This document shows positions 17,313 to 26,122 of a stretch of 64,000 bases of DNA, piece by piece. The DNA comes from Myxococcales bacterium (GTDB lineage Bacteria; Myxococcota_A; Polyangia; Nannocystales; Nannocystaceae): the NCBI GenBank assembly GCA_020633295.1, contig JACKDW010000008.1:62001-126000 (forward strand), written 5' to 3'. A program made the translations under genes and the position numbers. The notes beneath the pieces were generated by a model. That model searched no databases. It worked only from the letters and a program-made list of their open reading frames with translations, and was not told where the DNA came from. The number at the start of each line of letters is the position of its first letter. The first letter of the stretch is position 1.

Positions 17313-19055
17313 CGCGCGCGCGCGCGGGGCGGCGCGATCGCGCTGTGGCTCGCGCTCACGGGCGCGGCGGCGTGCGCCAAGGTCACGCCGCCCGAGCCGA
17401 CGCCGCCGGTCGCGAGCCCGCGCGCGCCGGAGGTCCTGGGCCGCAGGCGCTGACGATCGCCGCGCGCCTCGACGTCAGGCGCGCGACGCCGGCCGTCGAC
17501 GTGCGCGTGGCGGTGCCGCGCTCGCTCGCGCGCGGGCGGGACGCGCGCGCTCGAGCTTCGAGTTTCTGCGCGAGCCCTTCGCCGGCACCGACGCCGGCTT
17601 CGAGCAATCGTGACGCGCGTCGACGACGACGGCGAGCGGCCGTGGTCCAGCGCGCTGCCGCTGCCGCCCGGCGAGGGGGCGATCGAGCTGCGCTACCGCG
17701 TCGCGCTGCGCCACCAGGCGGCGGGGCCTGTGCACGGTCGCGACGCGGTCCCGCGCCCGAGCGCCGGCGGCTGGCAGCTGATCGGGCGCGCGTTGATCCC
17801 CGCGCTGCGGGTCGACGGCGCGCCCGTCGACCCGCCGGCGACGCTCGAGCTCTCGCTGCCTGAAGGCTGGGCCCGGGCCGACTCGCTGCCCGCGGGCGCC
17901 GAGCCCGTCTCGCTGAGCGCGCTGCGCGACGCGGTGTACTACGTCGGCGAGTTTCGCCGCGAGCGGCTCGCGCGAGGGGCCGTCGAGATCGAGATTGTCT
18001 CTTCAGACATGCCGGACGCGGCGGTGTCGGAGCTGCGTCTGCTCGTCGAGCGCACGCTCACCGCGGGCGAGTCGCTGCTCGGGGCGCTGCCGCCGGGGCG
18101 GCGCCTGCTGGTCTACGATCGCGTCCCGCAGGGCTTCGAGGGCGGCGTGCTCGGCGACGCGATCACGGTGCTGTCGTCGACGCCGGACCTCGCGCGCGCG
18201 ACCGGTCCGGAGGGCGCGATCGTCGTGCACGAGCTCGCGCACCTGTGGAGCGGCGGGAGCGAACCGTGGTTCGGCGAGGGCTTCACGCGCTACTTCGAGG
18301 CGCTGCTGCAGGCGACGCTCGACGGGGAGGAGGACGTCGAGGCGACGCGACGGCTGGTCCGGCGTCACGAGGCCTACATGCGCGGGATCGGGGAGCGATC
18401 GCTCGCGACGCTCGACGACGACCTCGCCTACGACGGGGGCGCGAGCGCGGCCTACTGCCTCGACACCGAGCTGCGGGCGCGCGGCGCCGGCGAGGACGTC
18501 GCCGCGCGCTTCCGGGACGCGCGGGCGCGCGCGCGGCAGGAGGGCCGCAGCCGCCCGAGCCGCGACGACTTCCTCGCCGCGCTCGCGCCCGAGCCGCGCG
18601 CGTACCTCGAGTCCCTCGTGCGCGTCGCGGGGCCGATCGAGCTCGGCCCCTGCCTCGCGCGCGCGGGCTATCGCGTCGAGCGCGTCGGCTACCGCGGGTA
18701 CACGCCGCGCGCCCTGGCGCTCGAGCTGCTCAAGGTCACCAGCTACAGCATGCAGCGCGCCGAGATCTTCAAGACGCTCGAGGGCTCGGCGTTTCGCGCG
18801 GGCGACATCATCCGCGAGGTCGACGGCGCGCCCGTCGACAGCGTCCCCGCGATCGAGCCGCTGCTCGCCCTGGCGCGTCGCCGCGTCTCGGTCACGCTCC
18901 TGCGCGACGGCGCGCTGCAGACGGTCGAGCTGCCGATCCCGCGGGTCTCGCCGAAGGAGCGGGCGCGTCACGAGCGGCTCACGATCGCCGAGCTCGACGC
19001 CTCCCACGCGGCGTCGCCGTTCTCCACCGCGCCGTCCGCGAGCGCGCCCGAGTAG
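17309..19055 (+). CDS. M61-like zinc peptidase lipoprotein with PDZ domain, 5' frame breaks
   Basis: The zinc site is intact: HELAH at 18228-18242 and WFGEGFTRYFE for the third ligand, as in M61 glycyl-aminopeptidase-like enzymes. A PDZ domain near the C-terminus (FRAGDIIREVDGAPVDSVPA) fits the family. The first 110 codons are scrambled: a lipoprotein signal (IALWLALTGAAACAKVTPPE) is readable at about 17336-17400 and the clean frame runs from about 17600. At least two frame changes lie between. The ATG at 17309 overlaps the TPR stop. Product would be about 580 residues, anchored on the periplasmic side, where it could trim the exported peptide. Its dead paralogue is encoded at 9741-11537. Confidence 0.75.
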
Positions 19056-19073
19056 TCGAAGCACGGTGCCGAT

Positions 19074-19691
19074 ATGTCCAGCGCGTCCTCCTCGTCCCCT
19101 GCGTTCACCCCGCTCGCGTCCATCGAGCGTGACGTCGGCGGCGAGGCCAGCTCGGTCCGCGGGCTCCGCTGGCTGCCCGAGTTCGTGCCGCCGGCTGAGT
19201 GCGCGCGGATCGTCGCGGCCTTCGCCGCGGCGCCGCGCGCCTGGGCCACGACCCGCGCCAGCGACGGCCGCTACGTCGTCGACCGCGCGCGACGCAGCGT
19301 GCGTCACGTGCAGCTCCCGGAGGCCGTCTCGTCGTCGCTGCGCGCGCGCTTCCGCGCGCTGATCCCCGCGCTCGCGCGGGCGTACGAGACGTCGCTGCGC
19401 GACGTCGAGACGCCGCAAGCGCTGGTCTATGGGCCAGGTGACGGCTACGGGCTGCACCGCGACGTCGGCGCGGGCGCGATGACGGCCCGCCGCGTCTCGG
19501 CGGCGCTGCTCCTCAACGACGACTTCGACGGCGGGCAGCTGCGGCTGCACCACAACGAGGGCGGGCAGCGCCTGCGCTACGAGCCGCGCGTGGCCGCCGG
19601 CGCGCTCGTGCTGTTCCGGCCCGAGACGCTGCACGAGGTCACGCCCGTGACCGCGGGGAGCCGCTACGCGATCGTCACCTGGTACGTGTGA
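19074..19691 (+). CDS. Prolyl-4-hydroxylase-type 2OG-Fe(II) oxygenase
   Basis: 205 residues with the full P4H/PKHD signature: YGPGDGYGLHRD (His128, Asp130), LNDDFDGGQLRLHH strand, distal His187 in PETLHEVTP and the 2OG-binding Arg197 ten residues later (GSRYAIVTW). Enzymes of this kind hydroxylate Pro, Asn or other peptide side chains. The core repeat offers Pro and Asn in GPGG, NVPG and HAN. It lies 18 bases after the peptidase stop and is the last gene of the operon. I recall cyclophane loci with a dedicated 2OG oxygenase; this would be the analogue. Confidence 0.88.
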   Translation: MSSASSSSPAFTPLASIERDVGGEASSVRGLRWLPEFVPPAECARIVAAFAAAPRAWATTRASDGRYVVDRARRSVRHVQLPEAVSSSLRARFRALIPALARAYETSLRDVETPQALVYGPGDGYGLHRDVGAGAMTARRVSAALLLNDDFDGGQLRLHHNEGGQRLRYEPRVAAGALVLFRPETLHEVTPVTAGSRYAIVTWYV

Positions 19692-19739
19692 GCGCGCGGC
19701 GACGGGCCGCGTCGCGTCGCGTGGTTGTATGATCTAATT

Positions 19740-19773
19740 TTATAGACATGTCGTTATAGACATGTCTCTATAA
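19740..19773. terminator. AT-rich 3' element between convergent genes
   Basis: TTATAGACATGTC occurs twice in tandem (19740-19752, 19754-19766); the second copy forms a hairpin TTATAGA-CATGTC-TCTATAA. It lies between the ends of the convergent oxygenase and kinase genes and includes the kinase stop codon (19768-19770). It resembles other ACATGT-type elements near gene ends in this window. Confidence 0.45.
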
Positions 19774-22755
19774 GAGCGTTCTAGGCGCGGCGACGCCGGG
19801 CCGTGGCGGCGCTGGTTCGACGGGCGCGCTCAGCCGCGGCGGTCGCTCGCGTCGTCGGCCTCCTGGCGCGCGCGCGCGCGCGCGGGCCAGCTCGCCGGCG
19901 AGCCACGCCGAGACCATCGCGCGCGCGCGCGGGGTCCGGCTGCCCTCGAGCGCGTGTTGATCGGCGCTCGACAGCGTCGTCGAGCCGCCGGCGCCCGCGT
20001 CCGCGCGCGCGCGGAGGAGCCGGAGCCACGCGTCCTGGCGCGCGCGCTGGGCCGCGCGTCCGCCGGGGAGCTGCAGCGCGCGCTCGATGTGCACGAGCGC
20101 CTCCCCGTCGCGCCCGCCCTCCACCTGCGCCCACGCGAGCGCCGAGAGCGGCTCGCGCAGATCAGGGTGATCCTCTCCGCGCGCCGCGCTGAAGATCCCG
20201 AGCGCGCGCTGGAGGTCGCGCTCGGCGGGCTCGAGCGCGCCTCGCCAGACGCGCTCGCCGGCGCGGCGGACGAGCAGCGTCGCGACGGAGGGGTGCTCCG
20301 CGCCGAGGCTGGCCTCGGCGAGCGCGAGGCCCCGCTCGTAGTAGGCGAGCGCCTCGTCAGGGCTCCCCTGCGCGGCGGCGGTCTGCCCGAGGTGCTCCAG
20401 CGTGCCGACGAGCGAGGGGTGGTCGCGGCCCAGCAGGCGCTCCTTCAGCTCGAGCGCGCGCTGGAGGTCTCGCCGCGAGGACGCGAGCTCGCCGAGCTCG
20501 TAGTGGACGCCGCCGAGGTTGTCGTAGCACATGGCGACGTGCATGTTCTCCGGGCCGAGCGAGGCCTCGAGGCGCGCGAGCGCGTCGCGGAAGCTGGCGA
20601 GCGCCGCCTCCGAGTCGCCGCGGGCGCCCTGCGCCGTCCCGACGTTGGCGATGAACGCCGCGGTCGTCGGGTGGTTGGGGCCGTAGGTCTGACGCGCGAT
20701 CTCGAGGGCCCGCGCGTAGTACTCGAGCGCGGCGTCGTGCTCGTCGTCGGTCGACGCCAGCGCGCCGAGCAGCGTCAGCGGCCGCTCGAGCGACGAGTGT
20801 CGCGGACCCCATCGCGCCTCCAGCGACTCGACGAGCGCGCGCGTCGCCGCGGCCGCCTCGCGACCCTTGCCCATCAGGTAGAGCAGCCAGCTCCCCTCGA
20901 CCTCGACGCGCGCGAGCAGCCGCGGATCGCCGCCGGCGCCGACGGCCGCCGCGCGCGCGAGCCGGGCGATGGTCTGCGCCTCCGCGTAGCGCCCGCGCTG
21001 GTTGCCGATCACCGTGACCAGCCCCGTCAACGCCTCGGCCGCGAGCGCGTCCTCGCCCGCCGCCGCCGCCGTCTCGATCGCCTGCAGGAGCGTCTCCTCG
21101 GCGTCCTCCGAGAGCGCGTGGCTCTGCAGCGACCCGAGGCTGACGAGCGCCTCGGCCAGCAGCGGCGCGTAGCCCAGGCGCCTCGCCGGCTCGAGCGTCT
21201 GCTCCGCGAGCTGCAGCCCCGGCTCGATCCGACCTGTCCGTTGGAGCGCGTCGACGCGCGCGAGCTGACCCTGGAGCGCCTCGAGCTGGGCGCGCGCCTC
21301 GGCGTCCGCGGGCGGCGGGACGCGGGCTGTCAGCGTCTCGAGGTCGCCGCAGCTCGCGATCGTCGGGAGGTCCGCGCTGGCCTGCTGCGCCCGCCGCACG
21401 AGCGGCTCGTCGACCGCGGCGAGCTGGTCGACGAGCGCGGCGAGCAGCGCGCGTCGACGCTCGAGGCACGCCATGCGCAGGTCGAGCAGCGCGCTCGACT
21501 GCTCGCCGCGGACGTGCGTCGCGCGACAGGACTCTTCATGCATGTTGATCCACTCGCCGGCGTACGCGTCGAGCGCGGGCTCGACCCGCGCCCACGTGTC
21601 CCCGGCGTAGTTGAGCTCGGTCGCTTCGAACGCCGCCCGGAGCTCGCGCTTGCGCGGCGCGTCCCAGATCTCCGCGAGCCGCTCGGCCGCGTGATCGCAG
21701 GTCGGGCCGTCGGGGTGGCGCGCCACGACGAGCGCCGCGGCGAGCGCCGCGGCGAGCCCGCCGCCAGCCCACAGCAGTCGTCGTCGTCGGGCGCCGGGCG
21801 CTCGCTCGAGCGCCTCGAGCAGCGCGTCCATCGACGGCCAGCGCGCGGCCGCGTCATGCTCGAGGCCGCGCGTGACGGCGCGGTGGACCCACGCCGGGAT
21901 CCCGGCGTCGCGCGGCGGGGGGCGGAGCTGACGGCGCTCGATCGCGACGTAGAGCTCGACGAGCGAGGAGCCGGCGAAGGGGCGCGCGCCGTAGAGCGCC
22001 TCGTAGGCGGCGACGCAGAAGCTGAATTGATCGCTGCGGGCGTCGAGCGGCTGCCCGCGCATCTGCTCCGGCGCCATGTAGGCTGGCGTGCCCATCAGCG
22101 CGCCGGTCCGCGTCAACGAGGCCTCGAGCGCGGTCGTCTCGCCGACCGAGCGCGTGAGCGCGGGCGCGGGCTCGTCTCCCGGTCCGCGCGCTGCGGGCGA
22201 CGTCTCCGGCGTCGCGTCGCGAGGTCGCGCGAGGCCGAAGTCCAGCACCACGACGCGACCGCGACGGGTGATCATGACGTTCTCGGGCTTGAAGTCGCGG
22301 TGGATCAGGCCGGCCTCGTGCGCGCCCGCGAGCCCGCGGCCCGCGGCGCGAAAGACCTCCAGCACCTCACGCCATCCCGGTCGCTTCGCCATGCGCTCGG
22401 CCAGCGTATGCCCGTCGACGTACTCCATGGCGACGAACACGAAGCGCCCGAAGGTGCCCGCGTCGTACACGTTGATCACGTTCGGGTGCGAGACGCGAGC
22501 CATCGCCTGGGCTTCGCGGACGAGCCGCAGGCCGCCGCCGTCCTTGCCGGCCCCGCGCGCCACGAGCTTGACCGCGATCTTGCGATCGAGCTCGTTGTCG
22601 TACGCCGCGTACACGACGCCCATCCCGCCGGCGCCGATCCTCCGCAGCACGCGGTAGCGGCCGATCGTCGTCGGGGCGCTCGCGTCTTCACCAGACCGCG
22701 GCTCCGTCTCGGCGCCCATCGTGTCGGCGTCCACGCGCGGCTCGGTCGTCCCCAC
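19768..22755 (-). CDS. Serine/threonine protein kinase with TPR sensor region
   Basis: 995 residues. Kinase domain about 30-300: P-loop RIGAGGMGVVYAAYD, Lys in KIAVKLV, catalytic loop LIHRDFKPENVMI, DFGLARP and APEQM. A membrane helix follows at about 330 (LLWAGGGLAAALAAALVVAR). The remaining 640 residues are TPR-like helices (for example LEYYARALEIARQTYGPNHP), placed outside the cytoplasm if the helix spans the membrane. This is the common PknB-type kinase-TPR architecture of myxobacteria. Substrate and signal unknown. It is convergent with the peptide operon and appears to be a separate unit. Confidence 0.93.
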   Translation of the reverse strand: MGTTEPRVDADTMGAETEPRSGEDASAPTTIGRYRVLRRIGAGGMGVVYAAYDNELDRKIAVKLVARGAGKDGGGLRLVREAQAMARVSHPNVINVYDAGTFGRFVFVAMEYVDGHTLAERMAKRPGWREVLEVFRAAGRGLAGAHEAGLIHRDFKPENVMITRRGRVVVLDFGLARPRDATPETSPAARGPGDEPAPALTRSVGETTALEASLTRTGALMGTPAYMAPEQMRGQPLDARSDQFSFCVAAYEALYGARPFAGSSLVELYVAIERRQLRPPPRDAGIPAWVHRAVTRGLEHDAAARWPSMDALLEALERAPGARRRRLLWAGGGLAAALAAALVVARHPDGPTCDHAAERLAEIWDAPRKRELRAAFEATELNYAGDTWARVEPALDAYAGEWINMHEESCRATHVRGEQSSALLDLRMACLERRRALLAALVDQLAAVDEPLVRRAQQASADLPTIASCGDLETLTARVPPPADAEARAQLEALQGQLARVDALQRTGRIEPGLQLAEQTLEPARRLGYAPLLAEALVSLGSLQSHALSEDAEETLLQAIETAAAAGEDALAAEALTGLVTVIGNQRGRYAEAQTIARLARAAAVGAGGDPRLLARVEVEGSWLLYLMGKGREAAAATRALVESLEARWGPRHSSLERPLTLLGALASTDDEHDAALEYYARALEIARQTYGPNHPTTAAFIANVGTAQGARGDSEAALASFRDALARLEASLGPENMHVAMCYDNLGGVHYELGELASSRRDLQRALELKERLLGRDHPSLVGTLEHLGQTAAAQGSPDEALAYYERGLALAEASLGAEHPSVATLLVRRAGERVWRGALEPAERDLQRALGIFSAARGEDHPDLREPLSALAWAQVEGGRDGEALVHIERALQLPGGRAAQRARQDAWLRLLRARADAGAGGSTTLSSADQHALEGSRTPRARAMVSAWLAGELARARARAPGGRRRERPPRLSAPVEPAPPRPGVAAPRTLL

Positions 22756-22959
22756 GCGACGATGCTACCGTGATTCTCACCCTCGGAGACCCGCGCGAGG
22801 TCCCGGTTGTATACACATCGTCGCGGGCGTGCGACGCGGGGCCTCGGCGACCTGGGGCGTGCTCACCTTCGCGCCCGACCTGCCGCACCCGCCACGCCGC
22901 GACCGCGTCGTTGGTTCGAAGGCGCGGCGCAGCGGCGCGCTCGTCTCGGACGCGTGACG

Positions 22960-24051
22960 CTACGCGCCGTCCCCGGTGAGCCGGCGCCAGCGCGGCTCGC
23001 CCGGGGCGCCCCAGGCCAGCGCCAGGTGGTAGCTGCCCTCGTAGTAGTGCTCGCGGACGACGAGCTCGTCGATGTCGTCACCCTCGAGGTCGACGAGGTG
23101 CTCGATGTCGCGGCGGGAGAGTCGCTCGGCGGGCGCGTCGACGATCTCGACGCGCCCGGTCTTGTCGGTGAGCAGCAGGCCGGCGATGTAGCCCGCGGTC
23201 GGATCATCCTTGGCGAGCGGCCGCGCGAGCGCGGCGACGTGCGTGAAGCCCCGAGGAAACCGTCCCGCGACCACGGCGAGCTCGTCGGGACGCAGCGCGC
23301 GGCGGCTGAGCACGCGGCGGTCACGGGCGCTCGCGGCCTCGTGGAGGCGCGGCGTCAACAGCTCGATCCACCGCGCGCCGGGCCCCTCGAGCGACTGGGG
23401 CGTCGCCGGTCGCAGCGTCGGCGCGGGGCCGCCCCAGTCGTCCGCGCGCGCGGCGACGCCCTCGACGGGGGGGCCGTCGAGGACCACGATGAAGTGCGAC
23501 TCGCTGGCGCCCGCCGACGCGCCGAAGGCCACCGCGCTCCCGCGCTGCTCCCCCGCGGCGGTGGCGATGATCCAGGGCTCGGCGAGCGCGAAGCCGGTCG
23601 GGAGCGGCGCGTCGGCGGGCAGCGCCGCGTCGACGCCGTCGGGGTAGGAGTAGCGCTCCGCCAGGAACATGACCGGGTCATCGTCCGGCGCGCGCCCGGG
23701 CAGCGCCGGCAGCAGGTCAATGATGTCGATCGTGGTGCGCGCGGCGTAGGGGCGCGCCCAGTACAGCGCGTCGAGTCGCATCGGCGGCCTCGCGGTCGTC
23801 GTCGCGTCGTCGTCGGGCGTCGGGGTCGTCTCCGGGGTCGTCTCCGGGGTCGTCGAGTTCGCGGGCGTCGGCGCGGGCGCGCCGAGGTCCGCCCGCGGCG
23901 TCGCGGGCGGGTCGTTCGGGGCCTCGGGCGCCGGCTCCGTTTTCGTGGCGGGCGTCGGCGCTCGCTCCTCGCGCGGAGCGGGCGCGCGCTCACTCGGCGC
24001 GCAGGCGATCATCGGCAGCACCACCAGGAAGCTCAGCGCGCGTCGCGTCAT
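22960..24051 (-). CDS. Lipoprotein of unknown function
   Basis: 363 residues. Lipobox at the end of LSFLVVLPMIAC, then a Pro/Thr/Glu linker (about residues 20-90) and a globular part with repeated acidic strands (DLEGDDIDELVVREHYYEGS) that may be FG-GAP-like or a surface-exposed beta domain. I do not recognise the family. The lipoprotein encoded at 31195 has the same plan (long Pro/Ala/Thr linker, C-terminal DARPELLVEV segment), so the two may be distant relatives. It starts 89 bases from the divergent AraC gene. Confidence 0.75.
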   Translation of the reverse strand: MTRRALSFLVVLPMIACAPSERAPAPREERAPTPATKTEPAPEAPNDPPATPRADLGAPAPTPANSTTPETTPETTPTPDDDATTTARPPMRLDALYWARPYAARTTIDIIDLLPALPGRAPDDDPVMFLAERYSYPDGVDAALPADAPLPTGFALAEPWIIATAAGEQRGSAVAFGASAGASESHFIVVLDGPPVEGVAARADDWGGPAPTLRPATPQSLEGPGARWIELLTPRLHEAASARDRRVLSRRALRPDELAVVAGRFPRGFTHVAALARPLAKDDPTAGYIAGLLLTDKTGRVEIVDAPAERLSRRDIEHLVDLEGDDIDELVVREHYYEGSYHLALAWGAPGEPRWRRLTGDGA

Positions 24052-24140
24052 TGGAGATCGTCACGATCGCGCTCCAGGAGCTGATTTGCAAGCAGGGAGG
24101 GGCTCGGCCTCCTCCGTCGCCGGGGTGTACAACGCTCCCT

Positions 24141-25115
24141 GTGAGCGACGCGGCGTTCGAGGAGGTCCTCTCCGATGTGCTCGCCGGGACCCGGCGGGGC
24201 GCCGCGACCCTCGCGGGCGCCGAGCTGGTGCCGCCGTGGGGGCTCGAGATGGATCCGCACGCCGCGGTCGCGGTGCACGTCGTCCTGCGCGGTCGCGCCT
24301 GGTTGCGCCTGGCGGCGCGCGGCGAGCCGGTCGCGCTGGTCAGCGGGGACGTCGTGCTGCTCCGCGCCGGCGTGGCGCACTCGCTCGCGGACGCGCTCGA
24401 CAGCCGCGTCACGCCGTACCGCGACGCGCTGGCGGCGATGCCGGCCCGGCTCGCGGCGCTCCCGGCCGCGCGCGCGCACGAGACCACGCGGGTGCTGTGC
24501 GCCAAGTACATGTTTCAAGAGCCAGGCGTTCACCCGCTGCTCTCGCTGCTGCCGCCGCTCATCCACGTGCCGCGCGGGGACGCCGACGCCCGCCCGCAGC
24601 TGCGGCTGCTGATCGAGCTCCTCGGTCACGAGCTCGCGGGCGGCCGCGGCGCGGGCTTCGTGGTCCCGCGCCTCGTCGACAGCCTGCTCGTCTTCGTCCT
24701 GCGCGCCTGGCTCGAGGCGCAGCCGCTGGATGTCGGCGGGTGGTTTTGCGCGCTGCGGGACCCCGCGATCGTGACGGCGCTGTCGCTGATCCACGGACGT
24801 CCCGAGGCGCCGTGGTCGGTCGAGTCGCTGGCGCGGCGCGCGGGGCAGTCGCGCGCGACCTTCGCCCGACGCTTCGTCGAGCTCGTGGGGGAGACGCCGA
24901 TCGCCTATGTGCGGCGCTGGCGGATGTGCCTGGCCGCGAAGCTGCTCTGCGAGCGCGACGCGTCGCTCGACGAGCTCGCGGCGCGCGTGGGCTACGAGAC
25001 CGGCGCCGCGCTCTCGAAGGCGTTTCGCCGCGTGCACGGCGTCGCGCCGGGTCGCTACCGCGAGCGCGCCGCGAGCGGTGAGCCCACGCGCGCCGCGTCA
25101 CCACAGGCGGGTTGA
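24141..25115 (+). CDS. AraC-family transcriptional regulator with cupin-type N-domain
   Basis: 324 residues from a GTG. The N-terminal half is the AraC cupin-binding type (VALVSGDVVLLRAGVAHSLA). The C-terminal half has two helix-turn-helix units (SVESLARRAGQSRATFARRF and SLDELAARVGYETGAALSKA) ending FRRVHGVAPGRYR. This subgroup is often associated with control of nearby small oxidoreductase or YciI-like genes. A longer frame upstream to 24051 overlaps the divergent lipoprotein start and is not needed. A perfect palindrome lies downstream at 25180. Confidence 0.9.
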   Translation: MSDAAFEEVLSDVLAGTRRGAATLAGAELVPPWGLEMDPHAAVAVHVVLRGRAWLRLAARGEPVALVSGDVVLLRAGVAHSLADALDSRVTPYRDALAAMPARLAALPAARAHETTRVLCAKYMFQEPGVHPLLSLLPPLIHVPRGDADARPQLRLLIELLGHELAGGRGAGFVVPRLVDSLLVFVLRAWLEAQPLDVGGWFCALRDPAIVTALSLIHGRPEAPWSVESLARRAGQSRATFARRFVELVGETPIAYVRRWRMCLAAKLLCERDASLDELAARVGYETGAALSKAFRRVHGVAPGRYRERAASGEPTRAASPQAG

Positions 25116-25179
25116 GACGCGCGGACAAGCCTTCGCGCGTCCCGAGCGAGGCGCCCGGCGCTCGCCGGCGCTACGGTGC

Positions 25180-25198
25180 TGCGCAGACAGTCTGCGCA
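25180..25198. promoter_or_regulatory. Perfect 19-bp palindrome, probable operator
   Basis: TGCGCAGAC-A-GTCTGCGCA: two 9-base arms around a single A. A third half-site (GCGCAGACAGTGCGC) continues it to the right. It stands in the gap between the AraC gene and the YciI-like gene, about 130 bases before the latter's GTG. A dimeric regulator, possibly the adjacent AraC protein, could use it. Confidence 0.55.
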
Positions 25199-25325
25199 GA
25201 CAGTGCGCGCGGACAAAAGGAGTCACGCGAATGCAGGTACCGAAGCCCCCCGCGCGCGCCCGCGACGACGCGCGCGTCCTCCCCTACGCCCGCTCCGGGT
25301 CCCCGAGCCCACGCGGAGGCGCGCC

Positions 25326-25622
25326 GTGTTCCTCGTGCTGCTGAAGTTCTCGGACGTCCCCGATCGCGGCGCGCGGGCGCGCGCGCACCTGCAGGGGCAC
25401 AAGGCGTGGATCAAGCGAGGGCTCGACGACGGCGTGTTCCTGCTCGTCGGCAGCCTGCAGCCCGACCTCGGCGGCGCGCTGCTCGTGCGCGGGCCCTCGC
25501 GGGAGGCGCTGCGCGCCCGCGTCGAGCGTGACCCGTTCGTGCGCGAGGACGTGGTGCGCGCGGAGATCCTGGAGTTCTCGCCGGCGCTGGCGAGCCCGGA
25601 GCTGCGCGCGCTGCTGGAGTGA
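25326..25622 (+). CDS. YciI-like protein
   Basis: 98 residues, the usual size of the YciI/YCII family (alpha-beta barrel fold, function mostly unknown). Family-like features: HLQGHKAWIKRGLDDGVFLL and the DPFVREDVVRAEILEFSP ending. The GTG at 25326 begins directly on the first strand (FLVLLKFSDV). It lies downstream of the AraC regulator and is probably its target, as in many regulator-YciI pairs. Confidence 0.82.
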   Translation: MFLVLLKFSDVPDRGARARAHLQGHKAWIKRGLDDGVFLLVGSLQPDLGGALLVRGPSREALRARVERDPFVREDVVRAEILEFSPALASPELRALLE

Positions 25623-25640
25623 CAGGTCTCTTTGGACAGG
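25621..25640. terminator. Short element at convergent gene ends
   Basis: gacaggtctctttggacagg immediately follows (and overlaps by two bases) the YciI stop and lies 10 bases from the end of the convergent EF-hand gene. It contains a direct repeat gacagg around ctctttg. It belongs to a loose group of TGTC/GACA motifs near gene ends here. Confidence 0.3.
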
Positions 25641-25650
25641 CGATTCGGCG

Positions 25651-25986
25651 CTACGAGGCGCTCGCGGCGGACGCGCTGATGCTGGCGAAGGCCTGCAGCG
25701 CGCGGCGCAGCTCGTCCTTGCTGAACTTCCCGTCGCCGGTGGCGTCGTGCCCCCGCCAGATGAACTCGAGCGTCGCGGCGTCGAGCTCGGCGTCCTGGGC
25801 GAGCGCCGTCTGCTCGACGAGCCCGGTCAGCGCCTTGAGCTCGTCCGGGCCGATGGCGCCGTCGCCGGAGACGTCGAGGTTCGCCCAGATGTCGTCGATC
25901 TCTTCGGCCTCGACCTTGCCGTCCGCGAAGATCTTCTCGAGCGCCGCCACGATCTTGTTCTGTCCTTCGGAGTTCATCGCCACCAT
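25651..25986 (-). CDS. Small EF-hand calcium-binding protein
   Basis: 111 residues, no signal peptide. Two EF-hand loops are clear: DVSGDGAIGPDE and HDATGDGKFSKDE, each with D-x-D/T-x-D-G and a final Glu. The protein probably binds two calcium ions and could be a calmodulin-like buffer or switch. The start could be 25986 (MVAMNSEG) or 25977 (MNSEG). The gene is monocistronic. Confidence 0.88.
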   Translation of the reverse strand: MVAMNSEGQNKIVAALEKIFADGKVEAEEIDDIWANLDVSGDGAIGPDELKALTGLVEQTALAQDAELDAATLEFIWRGHDATGDGKFSKDELRRALQAFASISASAASAS

Positions 25987-26122
25987 GGTAGCGAAAGAGG
26001 GCGCGGCGTTCGTCTGGCGATCTCGCCGCGCGCGCGCGCGCCGGAGCACGCGGGAGCGCGCGCGCGCGCGAAGAGGGTTTAAGGGACAGGTGCGCTGTAC
26101 GCAGGCGTACGCGCGCCTCCTG

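Noticed and set aside
19954..22773. Plus-strand open frame of 939 codons antisense to the kinase gene
   Set aside because: No domain, arginine-rich shadow; the kinase on the other strand has all catalytic motifs.
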